64,000 bases of DNA from Strongylocentrotus droebachiensis (lineage: Eukaryota > Echinodermata > Echinoidea > Camarodonta > Strongylocentrotidae): contig JAVYIG010001586.1 in assembly GCA_035222895.1 (NCBI GenBank), positions 62,001 to 126,000 of the forward strand. Reading direction: 5' to 3'. Shown in pieces: positions 1 to 13,000 of this stretch. Position 1 is the first letter of the stretch, and each line of letters opens with the position of its first letter. Position numbers and translations under genes: made by a program. The notes beneath the pieces were generated by a model. That model was not told the DNA's origin, ran no database searches, and saw nothing but the letters and a program-made list of their open reading frames with translations.

Positions 1-872
1 ATTTGACTGATTAACTGATTAATGAAAATATATGCTGTAGCAGAGTGTAAAGAAAGCAGGTAAAAGTAAAGTGAGCTCCTGTTCGGTCAACAGCTCTATT
101 CTCAATCCCATTTGTGCCAGTGGATTTATGAACGGTCATCATAAAATCCTCTTTCAAGATTCAGATTGGGATTTTTTATTTTGGATTTGTAAGCTTAGGT
201 GTGGTTTTCAATGTATATGCATATTTGCGTTTAAGGGAAAAACATATATATTTTGAACAGGTTATACTCCTAGGAGCGCACCTGCTGTCTGGGTGAGATT
301 TGCTTCCCTAGCAAGGAATCGACTGAGGACTAGGTATTTCAGGATCGATGCTTGTCCAAGTCCCCACTCCAGAGCTCTTTGTTTATCAGACCTCTGACCA
401 TTCAATAATTCACTCCCAGTTCTGGGAAGATGCTCTGTCAGGCAGAAATTTATAACAATATTTTTTTCCTTTGTTTTCTTCTTCATTTGGCTAATCGTAT
501 CAAGTCACAATTTCAAATGGTAAGATGATAATAGAAAGACAGATATGTCACTGAGTTAAACTGTACTTGGGTGGCAGATACATGTACAGTGAAGCCTGTC
601 TATAAAGACTGCTCAAGGGAGACAAGAAAAGTGGTCTTAAAATAGGCAGATGGTCGTTGTGTACATGTTCCTATAAATATGTATTAATGGCAAAGTCTAT
701 TCAAGGGAAATAAAATATGTGTTCTTTATAGACAGATGGTCGCAAAAGCAGGTTTCACTCTATATTGAATTTCTCAAATGTTGAATGTAAATTGGAAGAA
801 ATTTGTAAATATTTGTTTGTTCATTAATATTTTTTCTCACACGCTGTCACATTTTCCCCTTCTCATTCCTAG
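1..872. other. Intron sequence upstream of first visible M13 exon
   Basis: No coding exon of the peptidase could be recognised before 873. The stretch ends in a pyrimidine-rich acceptor just before 873, so it is probably intron of that gene. It contains one small MITE (587-760). Open frames here are short and have no family resemblance. Confidence 0.6.
587..760. mobile_element. Short MITE with TA target duplication
   Basis: The left end reads CAGTGAAGCCTG and the right end CAGGTTTCACTC, an imperfect 12-bp terminal inverted repeat. TA dinucleotides flank both sides (585-586 and 761-762). TA duplications and CAGT termini fit a non-autonomous Tc1/mariner-type element; no transposase is present. 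The family assignment is inference. Confidence 0.6.
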
Positions 873-1037
873 ACACATGATGAAGCATATGCAGCACTCG
901 GAGCCAAAGTGGTGGTGCTTCTGTCTCTCGCTGACGATGAAAGCGTAGTCTTAGAAAAGATAACAAGCCATTCCAGTTATGCACCTGCCTTAGAAAGGAT
1001 GAGAAATATAGTCGAGTTTGAAGCTAAGATCAAAAGA
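873..1037 (+). CDS. M13 peptidase, visible exon 1
   Basis: 55 codons, phase 0 at both ends. The acceptor is ttctcattcctag and the donor gtaagt. The text ends in an amphipathic [13 protein letters not shown] segment that matches the N-terminal ectodomain helix pattern (ME.IVEFE..LA.I) of M13 enzymes. Confidence 0.88.
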
Positions 1038-4000
1038 GTAAGTAACATGTTTCTACAAATTATAGTATTTGCTTTCTGTGATCACAATACAGGGTGTCAA
1101 AGAAATGTGTGCGATTGGAATGCTGCCCATTTTGTTGTTTTATGAAATGATGGAATGACTTTGCATTTGATTACAATTGCATTACAAAAATGTTTTGCTT
1201 TTGTAGAAAGTAGGTTGATTGTTAAAGTTTGAGAGCATTTTTTCTTAGACAGAAATTTCGTTTCTGATTAAACACCTTCAACACAGGAACTCTAAAATGC
1301 CAGTTATTTACAGTTATCATTTGCTTCAATCATTTACTATGATTGTTTTCAATCCATTGTAAAGTACATCTGATTTCATTTCTTATCCTCAATACAGATA
1401 TTCATGCCTACGAATCGAGACCCGGCCAAAGCATACAGGAAAGTTACTTTGAAAGAGTTTGCTTCTATTATACCTCAGGTAAGTGTCATATTTCACGAGA
1501 AACATGTAGATACAGATTTACCGATCGCCTTCTCAAAATATTCAGTAGCATATAGTGCACAACAGTGTACTTCACTTTCTCCAATACATATGATAACATT
1601 CCTGGGATAAGGAAAAGCAAACAAAGCAGTCACCAAAACGAATACTAGAATTATCATAACAATGAAAACTATATAGTTTAAAATGTTTTTCAATGCTCGT
1701 CATATGATTTCTTGTGTACAATATTAATGTGGGAGAAATATAATATATTCTCTAGACATTGATAAGGAGATTATGCTAATGAATTTGAGAAGTTAAATTT
1801 GCCTCCCACCAACCCCTGTCCTCCTTAATCAATATTACATTGACACTTTATCAGTTCATGACTTTCATATTTTCTTTTTCATCTAACCAGTACCCCATTT
1901 TAGATGATAGTAACCAACATTGCTACATTCTGTATTTCTGTACGTGTCGTTTTCCAGATCAATATGAGCTATTACTTGAACAAGATCTTTGCTACCACAA
2001 TACCTTTAGAGCGGAAAATCTTAGTACCTACCTTCACCTATTTTGTCAAGTTGAATTATCTTCTGAAGCACACTGACAAAAGGTAGGTCAATATCCATGC
2101 TTTAGTTTATCATTCTCCATATTATTTGCGATGGAATTGGAATACCAGTCCAGTCACTCTCTCGGTGGTAAACAGATTGTAAACTCTATATCTCAATGTA
2201 AACTCAATATCTTTCTAACAAAAAAACTTACCTAGCATTTGTAAGGGGCCATAAAAGAAGTTCTAAAAAGAAGTCAGAGTTAGATATCTTTTTATATTAA
2301 AGGGTACTACTATTTGTGCTTTATTGGGGGTAGGTGTTTGGGGAAAAGGGATGGGAAGCAGTTCAAAATAAGATAAGATTTGTCTTTGTATAGGCAGCTA
2401 TATAAATAAATGTATTGGATTCATTTTTTGGGTGTGGATTTAAATTTAGGTAGCTTTTGGGAATCTTGTAGTGTAAAAAACTGCATGGAAACAGACAAGG
2501 TTTAATTTTTGAGAAAGTATAATGTTATTGCATAGAAGTAGAGCCATGAAGCTAGGCTAGGTCCCTAATCTGTTTTTTTACATAAGAAGATGTGCAGACA
2601 ATACTGTTTCTTGGTGATGGTTCTTGTAGGTAAAGGAGCGATTCAGTATGATGCCTTGGTAGACATAGTTATGAGTGTGCTTCAGCCTCTTCCTATACCA
2701 GCTACTCCATAGTTGATGGTTGGAATCCCTGTTCTTGAGGTGGAATACACTTATCTGAGTTTTGTCAGGGTTAGCTCTCAGGTGGTCGGTCGCGTAGTAT
2801 GGGATGAGTCCGGCCAGGGCATCACTGAGGGACTCCCCAACTTCAGAAAAGACTAGTTTTGGGTGGCGATGCACAGATCATCAGCGTAGAGGAAGCTCCA
2901 GGTGTTTGGATGGATCGGTTGGTCGTTCGTGTACACGTTAAAGAGAAGTGGTGCATGCACACTTCCTTGTGGGAGGCCATTTTTCTGTCTGCGCCATCTG
3001 CTGCGAATGCTGTTGAAGACCACAAAAAAAAAATCACCGGTTGGACAGCAATGTCTGGATGAGTCCAGTCAGTCTCACATTCTTTGTCAGCTCAAAGATC
3101 TTCCTGGTGAGGATTCTGTGGTTCACGGTGTCGTAGGCATTAGAGAGGTCACCAAAAGCAGCTCCGGTGATTGGCTTTCCCTCACAGCCATCCTCAATGA
3201 GCTAAGTGAGGTTTAAGAGTTGGCCAGTGCATGACTTTCCTGGCCTAAACCCTGCTTGTTCCTTTGAATAGTCGTTGCCTAGTAACCAGGTCGTTTTTCA
3301 TTCTTTCCTGCTATGTATCAAGTCAGTGGATTGTGTCAATTCCTGCCACTTCCTCCTTCTAGATTGAGCAGTTTCCTTGGTCAGATTTTCTCCAGATTCC
3401 AGTATCTCCTCACTAACGGGGTTCATCTGGAAGTGTTCGATGTAGTCTCCATTCAACACATTGGTGGTGGTCTGCCAAGCCTTGAATGTAGCCTGTGCGG
3501 CAGCCTCGGGGGATGTTACGCCTTGAGTATTTCTTCAACTCTACAAAGGTGTCATATTCTTTTTTTTTTTTGGGGGGGGTGGCAGGTAGGTCCTGGATGG
3601 AAGAGTCAAGGTCCTAAGCAAACATTTCTCAGTTAGACGTCCCCAAATTGAAATGACGTCGGAAGGGTGCTGCTCTAAGAGTAATGACTGCATTAAAAAC
3701 TGAAGCCCTATCGGTCGGTGCTGGGAGTGAGGGATTGGGCGACTTTCTTGCACTGGTTGGCAATCCTGGTAGGTGTAAATATCAGGTCAGGGTTAAAGCC
3801 ACGTGTCCACCTTCCGCTGTTGAAGGAGGGGGAAGCTTAGCATCATGGATGAGGGACAGCTGGTTAGAATCTGCCCACGTCTCAACAAGTTCACCATCTT
3901 CGTTAATTTATCCATTTCCCCAGGTAGTGCTGAGCTGTTGAAATCAAAGGTGATCACATCCATCCTGCCGTCAGTAGCTCTGCCAGGCAGGTCGAAAGGC

Positions 4001-7000
4001 TCAAGAGGTGGCTTGTAGACTGAGCTTATGGTGATTCCCATTAGGTCAACGGAAAGGACTTCAGTGTTATTGCTGCCTAGCTGATAGGGAAGATTTGTCC
4101 ACAGTAAGACCATTGCGGGCACAGATCGGACAAATTGGTCATCATTGTCGTTGGTGGCCATGGTGTTGGTTGTTGTAGTTACTAATAGAAATTGAGTAGT
4201 GTGGTTCAAGGATTCGCAGATTTTCATCTGACAGGGACCATGACATGAACGCTCCTTCATTGGCCATCATACAATGGTTGCATTGGGGTAATATTTTTGG
4301 ATTAGGGTTAGTTACAATGTTGGGTCTCCAGTTGAAGGTAGGACTTTGGTTAGTGTTTGAATTGACCATTGAGAACTTGTTGCGAGAGCATGTGTTGTAC
4401 AATATAAATAAATAAATAAATAAATGCTTTTATTGTACAGAATTCTTGCTGACTACCTGACCTGGAATGCAGTCAAACCCAAGCTCGAATTCCTCCCCAA
4501 GATTTATGAAGACATCGTTCTAGAGTACAGGAGCGTCTTCAGCGGACCCAACACCGCTAGTATCCCTCTATTGCAGAAGTGCTTGCAGAGAACCGACGAA
4601 ACATTCCCATATGTGACAGGAGCCCTCTTTGTCAGAGAGGTTGTCACTCCACAGCTCATAAATGAGGTGAACCATAAGTTAGATAATGAGGTTTAAATAT
4701 ATCTGTCTTCAGGGCTAATGGGGTAGTATGGGTGTGTAGACTCATTTTGATACTGATTTGATAATACTGATAATCTTTAAAAATATTTCCTAATTCATAC
4801 TGGCCTAAAAAAGGAGAATCTTTTGAACATAAATGACGGTAACATTTTTTAGTAGTAAGCACCAAACAATTACATTTTTTTCAAAGATGAGTTTTCTTCT
4901 TCTTACAGGTACTATATTCCATTTGCAGGCCCCCTCCCCCCCCCCCAAAAAAAGGTTAAATTCCATCGGCATTTGAAAGATAATACTAATTTAAAACTTT
5001 CCTCAAAACGAAAAGGCTTTAAAATGTATTTAAGTGGGGAAATAACGAGCATTAGTTGTCGAATCGACTTTAGTGATTGCAATCATTTGAGTAATAGTTT
5101 AATTTTCAGACCCTTTCATCGAATGGTCGTACGTTTTTGCTGTGAAAGATTCAATCAGTTTCATTTTGGCCATTACAAGAAGTAGGTTATTGATGTAGAC
5201 AAATGCTCATGTACCCTTTACAGCTCATTTTATGTATGTTAATACCAAAGAAGAAAAAAAAAGCCTGTCAGTCACTCAATAGTGTCTGACAGTGAAGTCT
5301 AGCAAGTAAACGGGTTTCCTTGCATAATTTGAATGTTAGGACACTGCTAACGTTTAAATTTAACAGATTTAGGACTTACGTGACATATTCATAATTCCTG
5401 CAAAGTTCTACAGAATTCGATGTTGGCTGCAAATGGGACATTATATTAGGAAAATATAGCTTGCGGTTTATGAGAAATAGGCAAAAGTGTTGTCAAGTCC
5501 GGTCAAGGTATTTTAGCGGCCTTATACAGCCTTAATTGGCGTGTCCACACACACAACAATTCATCCCGAAACTCTATAACGAAACGTCGTATAAAGAATC
5601 ATCGTATACATTTCAGGGTGTCTACACACAATAAACGTCGTATAAAGAATCATCGTATACATTCCGGGATGTCCACACACAGAAGAAAGTAATCCTGAAA
5701 CTCTACAGCGAAATGTCGTATAGGTGCGCAGTTTATTGCTATTGCGATCATGAAATGGAAGCGGAAATGAGAGGTCAGGTCTCCTTTCGCTCGAGGTCAC
5801 GTTAAGCCCCGTCCAGTTATACTGTTCTCGTTCGACTAGTTATACTAGTTACGTCCACACACAACGCATTCCGTGATTAGGCGTGATTAGACGTGATTCT
5901 TTATACGTCGTATAACGAAACGCATGTTTGGGCATCGTTTCGTTATACGACGTATAGTTAGTAAGCGTACACACACACACATTAGGGGCTTTTCGTTTGT
6001 GTGGACGAGGACGGCGTTCACGTCCTCTAACGATGCGAATTGGCGTCAGACACCCGTCCTGTTCACTAACTTATTGCCCTTTTCGTTTTAAGTCGACACC
6101 CGTTCTCTACACGATGACGTAATGTCCCCCGCACGCGCTTGTTCAATTTCTCCTTCTTTCACTTCTTATTTTGTTCTTCGTTTATTATTATATTATACTC
6201 TCTCTATTTTCCTTATGTTATTCTTTGTTTTTCCTTCTTTCATCTTCTCTTCTATCTTTCCATTGTCTATTCTTTATCATTTTCTCTTTCTGTCTTTCCT
6301 AACGTTATTGTTGTTGTTATCATTCTATCATTTTTCTTTCTATCTTTCCTTATATTATTCTTTGTTTCTTCCTTCTATCATCTTCTCTTATGTTATTCTT
6401 TGTTTTAATCATTCTATCACTTTCTCTTTTTGTATTTCCTTATGTTATTCTTTGTTTTTTCCTTCTTTCACCTTCTCTTTCTGTCTTTCCTTATATGTCA
6501 TTCTTTGCTTTTTTTCCTTCTTTCACCTTCTCTTTCTGTCTTTCCTTATGTTATTCTTTGTTTTTTCCTTCCTTCACTTTCTCTTTCTGTCTTTCCTTAT
6601 GTTATTCTTTGTTTTTCCCTTCTTTCACCTTCTCTTTCTGTCTTTCCTTATGTTATTCTTTGTTTTTTCCTTCTTTCACTCTCTCTTCAGTCTTTCCTTA
6701 TGTTATTCTTTGTTTTTTCCCTTCTTTCACCTTCTCTTTCTGTCTTTCCCTATGTTATTTTATGTTTTTTCCTTCCTTCACTTTCTCTTTCTGTCTTTCC
6801 TTATGTTATTCTTTGTTTTTCCCTTCTTTCACCTTCTCTTTCTGTCTTTCCTTATGTTATTCTTTGTTTCTTCCTTCTTTCACCTTCTCTTTCTGTCTTT
6901 CCTTATGTTATTCTTTGTTTTTTCCTTCTTTTACCTTCTCTTTCTGTCTTTCCTTATGTTATTCTTTGTTTTTTCCTTCTTTCACCTTCTCTTTCTGTCT

Positions 7001-10000
7001 TTCCTTATGTTATTCTTTGTTTTTTCCTTCCTTCTCCTTCTCTTTCTGTCTTTCCTTATGTTATTCTTTGTTTTTTCCTTCTTTTACCTTCTCTTTCTGT
7101 CTTTCCTTATGTTATTCTTTGTTTTTTTCCTTCTTTCACCTTCTCTTTCTGTCTTTCCTTATGTTATTCTTTGTGTTTTCCTTCCTTCTCCTTATCTTTC
7201 TGTCTTTCCTTATGTTATTCTTTGTTTTTCCCTTCTTTCACCTTCTGTTTCTGTCTTTCCTTATGTTATTCTTTGTTTCTTCCTTCTTTCACCTTCTCTT
7301 TCTGTCTTTCCTTATGTTATTCTTTGTTTCCTTCCTTCTATCACTTTCTCTTTCTGTTTTTACTTTCTGATTTACGCTGCGATGTAGCAAGATGACGTCA
7401 TTCTGACGACGGGTCACTAGTTTTCTGACGAACCTCAAATCATCGATGAACGGGTTCGCAAATGTGGCCTGACGACGCCAGACGACCCGACGCATGCGCA
7501 GATCGCCGAAATGACGTCCCATATTTGACGTCGACTATGTCGACGTGACAAACGAAAACCCCCTAATTCCATCGTACTATAACTATCCCGAAACGGTATA
7601 ACTATCCCGACACGGTATACCTAATCACGCCTAATCACGGAAAAATGTGTGTGTGGACACGGGTTAACAAATTGACATGCTCAAAAGTAATTGAGGATAA
7701 CATTTGTAAGCGGCTTTGTGTGTCTCAACTCCTGCAAGTCACTGTGATGCAATATCATACTTGGAATGCTAAACCAAAGTTTGACTTCTCATTACAGACC
7801 CAGGACTTGATCCATTACATACAAGATGCCTTCATAAGAAACCTACACAATCTGATTTGGATGGATGACGCGACTAAAGAGGCTGCAGAGGAGAAAGCTT
7901 ATGCAATCAAACCTAAGATAGGATTCCCAGATTGGATTAAAGACACTGTCCAGTTAGATGCGTACTTCAAGGATGTAAGTCAAAGAGATGGGAGACCACC
8001 TTCTAACCTTCCACCTTGTTGACATCCCAATGATACATGTATTAATGTTTTACTTGTGTGTAAGGTATATCACATCGTAGTCTGAATGAGCTCAGAAAAG
8101 CTTTGTGCAGATTTAGCCCTGCTGCTCTGATAAGGTGCTGTGGCACTCAGGTAAATTCTTCATATCGATACCTATGTTATTCACCTTGGGGTTATAATCT
8201 TATAACATACTTTAAAGCTAGATGCCTGGGCAAAATGTTAACTGTGGCATTTTTTTGCTGCAAAATTAAAAACTTGAAATTTATGATTCAGTCTTTTAGT
8301 TTCATGAATCTCTGCGACTTTATATCACTCACAAATTTCACAAAGATGTTTTGGTTCCTACTGGTGTTGGTGTTTTAGTAGCACTGTCTGAGAATTTGAC
8401 CAATTTGTTGATCACTACCACATCAATAAAATACGTTTATAAATGTAATGCTTCCTGGGAGAAATTTCAATTATTAAACATATTTGTGGCTTACACCCAG
8501 TAAATAAGATCGATTGATCGATCTGTAATTGAAAAACAAGTCAGAAAAAATCTTGGAACCAGCGGGACTTGAACCTGACTGTCCTATGGCGGACTAATGA
8601 ATATTAATAAGTCAGAATGAATCAGGAGAGATTGGGTAATTGTTTCTAGTTCATCGTAATTGTGCCATGGACCAGTGATGACCTGGTGGTAGAGTCGCTG
8701 CCCGGCAAGCAGTAGATGCAGGTACAAGTCCCGCTCGATCCAATATTTTTTCTGACTTGTTTTTCCATTACAGATCGATCAAACGATGTTATTTACTGGG
8801 TAAGCCACAAATATGTTTAAATAAATAAAGTACATGTGTAAATGAGGTTTTTTTTTTATATGTAGACTAAGTCTTTTTTTGCTGGATTAAATTACCTTTG
8901 TAAGGAAGTTGTTGGCCATTCAAATTAGATGTCCTTTTTCTGGCTATGCAGCGAAACTTTCTTGATTATTACCCCTACCCTATGTGTCTTCTGTAATTGT
9001 AATTATTTATCACTACACAGATAAACATATCAGCATCCAGTGTATTCCAGAATGCCCTGAATGTCGTGCGATATATTGTGCAAAGATTGAGGGACCGTCT
9101 TGATGAACCGGTTGACAAGACTGAGTATGTGATGTTTCAAAATATTGAATTCAAAATATGTCTCAAAGTATATCGAATTGCTGAAAATATGGTGAATGTC
9201 TTTTATGAATTTTCATTGAATCCAAGTCCATTTGATAATGTTTTTATCTTGAATAGGCAATTAAAATTTTACAATTGACCTACACACAATGTTTAAGCCA
9301 CAGTTGTGTTCAAGATATAGTGTAGTGAATCATTATCGGCCATGAAAGAGTGGTTTAAAAGGCAGGTAGATTTAGATCGACAGTTTGTTGTGAGTAACCC
9401 TAGCACATTTCACATGGACAAATTGTTTAAAAGATCTAGTGTTAAACAATAATAGAGAAAACTTGGGGGGGGGGGGGGGGTTAAGTTTTTTGTTTTTGTT
9501 TTTTATTTTTTATTTTTGTATTTTTTATTTTATCTTGTCAATGATTATTGTTGATTACACAGTGATTCATAAATTGTTATACCTCACCATTTGATTGTTA
9601 CCATTTCTGTAAAGTCGCATTGTTTGGAAAAGAAGACCTTCGGGTAATAGGTATTAAGTTAATCTTTTTCTTTTCCCGGCATCCATGTGACTCGTTACCT
9701 TACTCTTGTTTTGTATTCAATGATTTTCTTTGTTTTTGCCGAATAAATACAATTTAAACAAATAATAATGAGATTCATAACAGTAATAATACAATTCTTT
9801 TCGTTGGATCCTCAGGCTGAGGGCAAAGTCCTATTTTTGTCAATAACAGTGTAGTTACTCGTAGTGGTAAACAAACCAAACCACGTGATATTCTAGACTT
9901 ATAACTTTAAATTATATAGTGTATACTTAGTTTTTAGCTCATGTTTATTGTGTTTTAGAAATATAACAATTTATATCATGTCTATGTATTTTATTATTAT

Positions 10001-13000
10001 ATCTCACTTTGTTTTATATACCTTTCTGTATTGTATTGTCAATATGTTGTGCTCTCATAACCCTGAAGGGGGTCAATAGAGTCAAATAAAATCTGAATCT
10101 AAATTATACCTACCATAGCATGACTCAAACCAGTTTCTAAAAACCACCAACATGACAGTCATACATGTACTAAATAAAAGGATTTCACTTATCTTCCCCT
10201 ACCATTCCATGTAGAGCCAGCTAGCATTATTTCAATACTAGTGGCTTAATTGAGCCGTCTTTGTTTCAAATCTCAATTATCAGGATATTTATTGAAAATA
10301 AATCGAAATCTTTTTGATGTATTTCCTTAACCCTTTCAGGACAGGATTTGTTTGTAGGCTAAATGGATCACATATTATTCTTTAAACTGGCAACAAAAAC
10401 ATTTCTATTTTACTGCTATACATAGTTAAAATAAAATGCCATGTCTCTGAAAACAATATAAGTTGACGAGGGTGTTTTTAAATAGATGACAAATTTGCCA
10501 ATCACTTTGACAAACAAGGATTTTGAATTTCTCAACGTGTTGGCAATTAAAGGATTTCAAAGCATATCTTCCTTTTTTAAATTCCTGCCATCAAACGCAA
10601 TATAGTCATAAAACAAAAATGGGTGCAGTGTGTGCCGAATCGTTTGCCCTGTCAACTCAGGCATCTACACCCACAACAAAAAGTGAGTCACCCTTACTCA
10701 AATTGATGAGTCACTGGTTTGTCCGTACAGCGAAACACTTGAAGGATCATGTGAGTCACTATGACTCGATAAAAATGAGTCTTAAAGACTCACTTGAAGT
10801 GAGTCTTAGATAAATAAGACTCATTTGTATCGAGTCATAGTGACTCACATGATCCTTCAAGTGTTTCGCTGTACGGACAAACCAGTGACTCATCAATTTG
10901 AGTAAGGGTGACTCACTTTTTGTTGTGGGTGCATCATGACATAGACCCCCCTACTCCCTAGGCCTATCACACACATACCATACCATGCCAGAGTCACTGT
11001 CCACATTTGCAATGGAAAATATATCCTAAAATATCACATTTTAGCGATGTAATCGGTGGTCCCGCTACCCGAATCTGAAAAATCTACTTTGTACGCACTA
11101 AATTAAGCCTTAACTTGAGATTTATTTGTCACCCATACTGTCACGAAACAATCTTGAATTAATTCGTTTTACATCAAATAACAAGGATCTAGGAGTTTCG
11201 TTGTATAAAACAATGATGCAAGATCATGCATGTTTTCATTCGACACGGCTTCGTGCGATACAGTAGACACTATGAACATGACAGACAATGAAAGCGGACA
11301 AAATATACAGTTCCTCAGGTAGACAAAGGGACATCCCTTCACTGCTATTATGTAAAAATGTGTAGAACAGGTGTCACATGCATATTCACCTGTTCTACAC
11401 ATTTTTACATAATAGCAGTGAAGGGATGTTCCTTTGTTTTCCTGAGGAACTGTATATTTTGTCCGCTTTCATTGTCTGTCATGTTCATAGTGAGAATCTA
11501 TAGTTAAGTTACACACAGCCTCATCAACTCGAGTGCGGATATCGTAAAATGAACGCATGCATCATTTGTATAATAATCAGAAGATTCAGCCCACGAATCC
11601 AGTCATAAAAATCATCGTTTAAAACCATATGAATAATTATGCGTACCAATTTTTCACTAGCTACAGTCAAAACTCTTCTGAATCCAAGATATAAGATGGC
11701 GACGTCGCGTCGTCGATCGGGAATTCAAATATGGCTCGAGAATGCGCATTTTGGATGACGTCACGAAAGCATGCGCGCGCATGCATACAGCCTCACTTTC
11801 AAGTTGACTCACTTTTTTCTTCTAAAATGCTCTTATGTCGATCTTGACTCATTTTTTACGACCATGTGAGTCAGTCGAAGCATTTTGCAAATGCGTCAGC
11901 TCATGATTGACACACTGGTGAAATATAAATGAGTCAATAGAGACTCATTGGTTGTTACTAATGAGTCAATTTACACCTGACTCACGAAAATTATGCTTAA
12001 ATGTGTCAAATGACTCACTTTTTGTTGTGGGTGTAGCAAATTTTTAAGTGCTCTGAATTAAAAATTATTAAGCCAAACCATAAAATATAAAATGTGGAAT
12101 GGTTGTCGCGATAGCTTTTAAGAAGAAATGCAACAAACTGTGTGTGTTTGAGAATATTTTGAATGACTCTTGATCTGATGCCACTTCTGTTCAATATGAA
12201 ATGTTAGATGGCCCGCGAGACCAACACAGGTGAATGCATTCTACTCACCACAATTCAATGAGATGGTCTTTCCTTCCGGTATACTCCAGGCTCCATTCTA
12301 TGACGTACCACGTCCAATGTAAGTAACATGATTGCCCTCCCATGGTCCCATCCAAAGATATGAAAGATTGTAATGGCAGACCTTTTTGTCCACAAGATGA
12401 AATGATGACTAGAGGATTTCTGTTTATGTACTAGATTTATTCAGATTTCTTGTTTAAACAAATCTTTTTTGAGCTGCGCTCAAGTGAGTCATTACAAAAC
12501 TGTATTTTCAAAGGACACTTCTCATTTTAATCTTAACTCATTCTCAAATCAGTTTCCTAAAGTCTGTATGTTTAAAGTATTGGATATGCCAGTGATCCAA
12601 GAAAACCAGGATCGAATGACACTGGGATGTGACCATGAGCACAGATTTTCTTTGATCGGTCATATATACGATCCGTGTTCCACGTAATCTTCAGGAGAAT
12701 GGTTTGTGAACTAATTTCAGTTAAACTTATCATTATCGTCATCGGTCAGACCATTGTCCAGTTGACTGTTCTTATAGAATTGTATCAGTCCATTTGAGAT
12801 CCTGAAAACTTTTTCTGATAAAATAATGCATAGTTCAGCTTGGGGAATGTACCGAATCTGTAAGTTGAAATCAGATCATACACAATCCCTCAACATGATG
12901 ACACGTTTTCTATTTGCAGGTCAATGAACTTTGGAGCCATTGGAATGTTGATGGGTCATGAGTTGACCCATGGATTTGACAACCATGGCCGTGAGTTTGA

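Larger units (their letters stand above)
7975..9020. other. Intron with SINE pair
   Basis: No exon was recognised. It carries the inverted tRNA-derived SINE pair at 8476-8818; the remainder is AT-rich unique sequence. Confidence 0.6.
10668..12033. mobile_element. TIR element with 13 TGASTCA motifs
   Basis: Both ends carry an inverted repeat beginning CACCCACAACAAAAAGTGAG, flanked by TA at 10666-10667 and 12034-12035. The interior holds thirteen exact TGAGTCA/TGACTCA heptamers, a 264-bp palindrome at the left end (10668-10931) and a CACTA-type MITE nested at 11268-11492. No transposase was found. It lies in the M13 intron before the exon at 12208. Confidence 0.75.

Noticed and set aside
6122..7395. 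Long open frames of 421, 326 and 321 codons
   Set aside because: All three forward frames are open because the 51-bp tandem unit is a multiple of three without stops; the products are low-complexity and mutually incompatible as genes.
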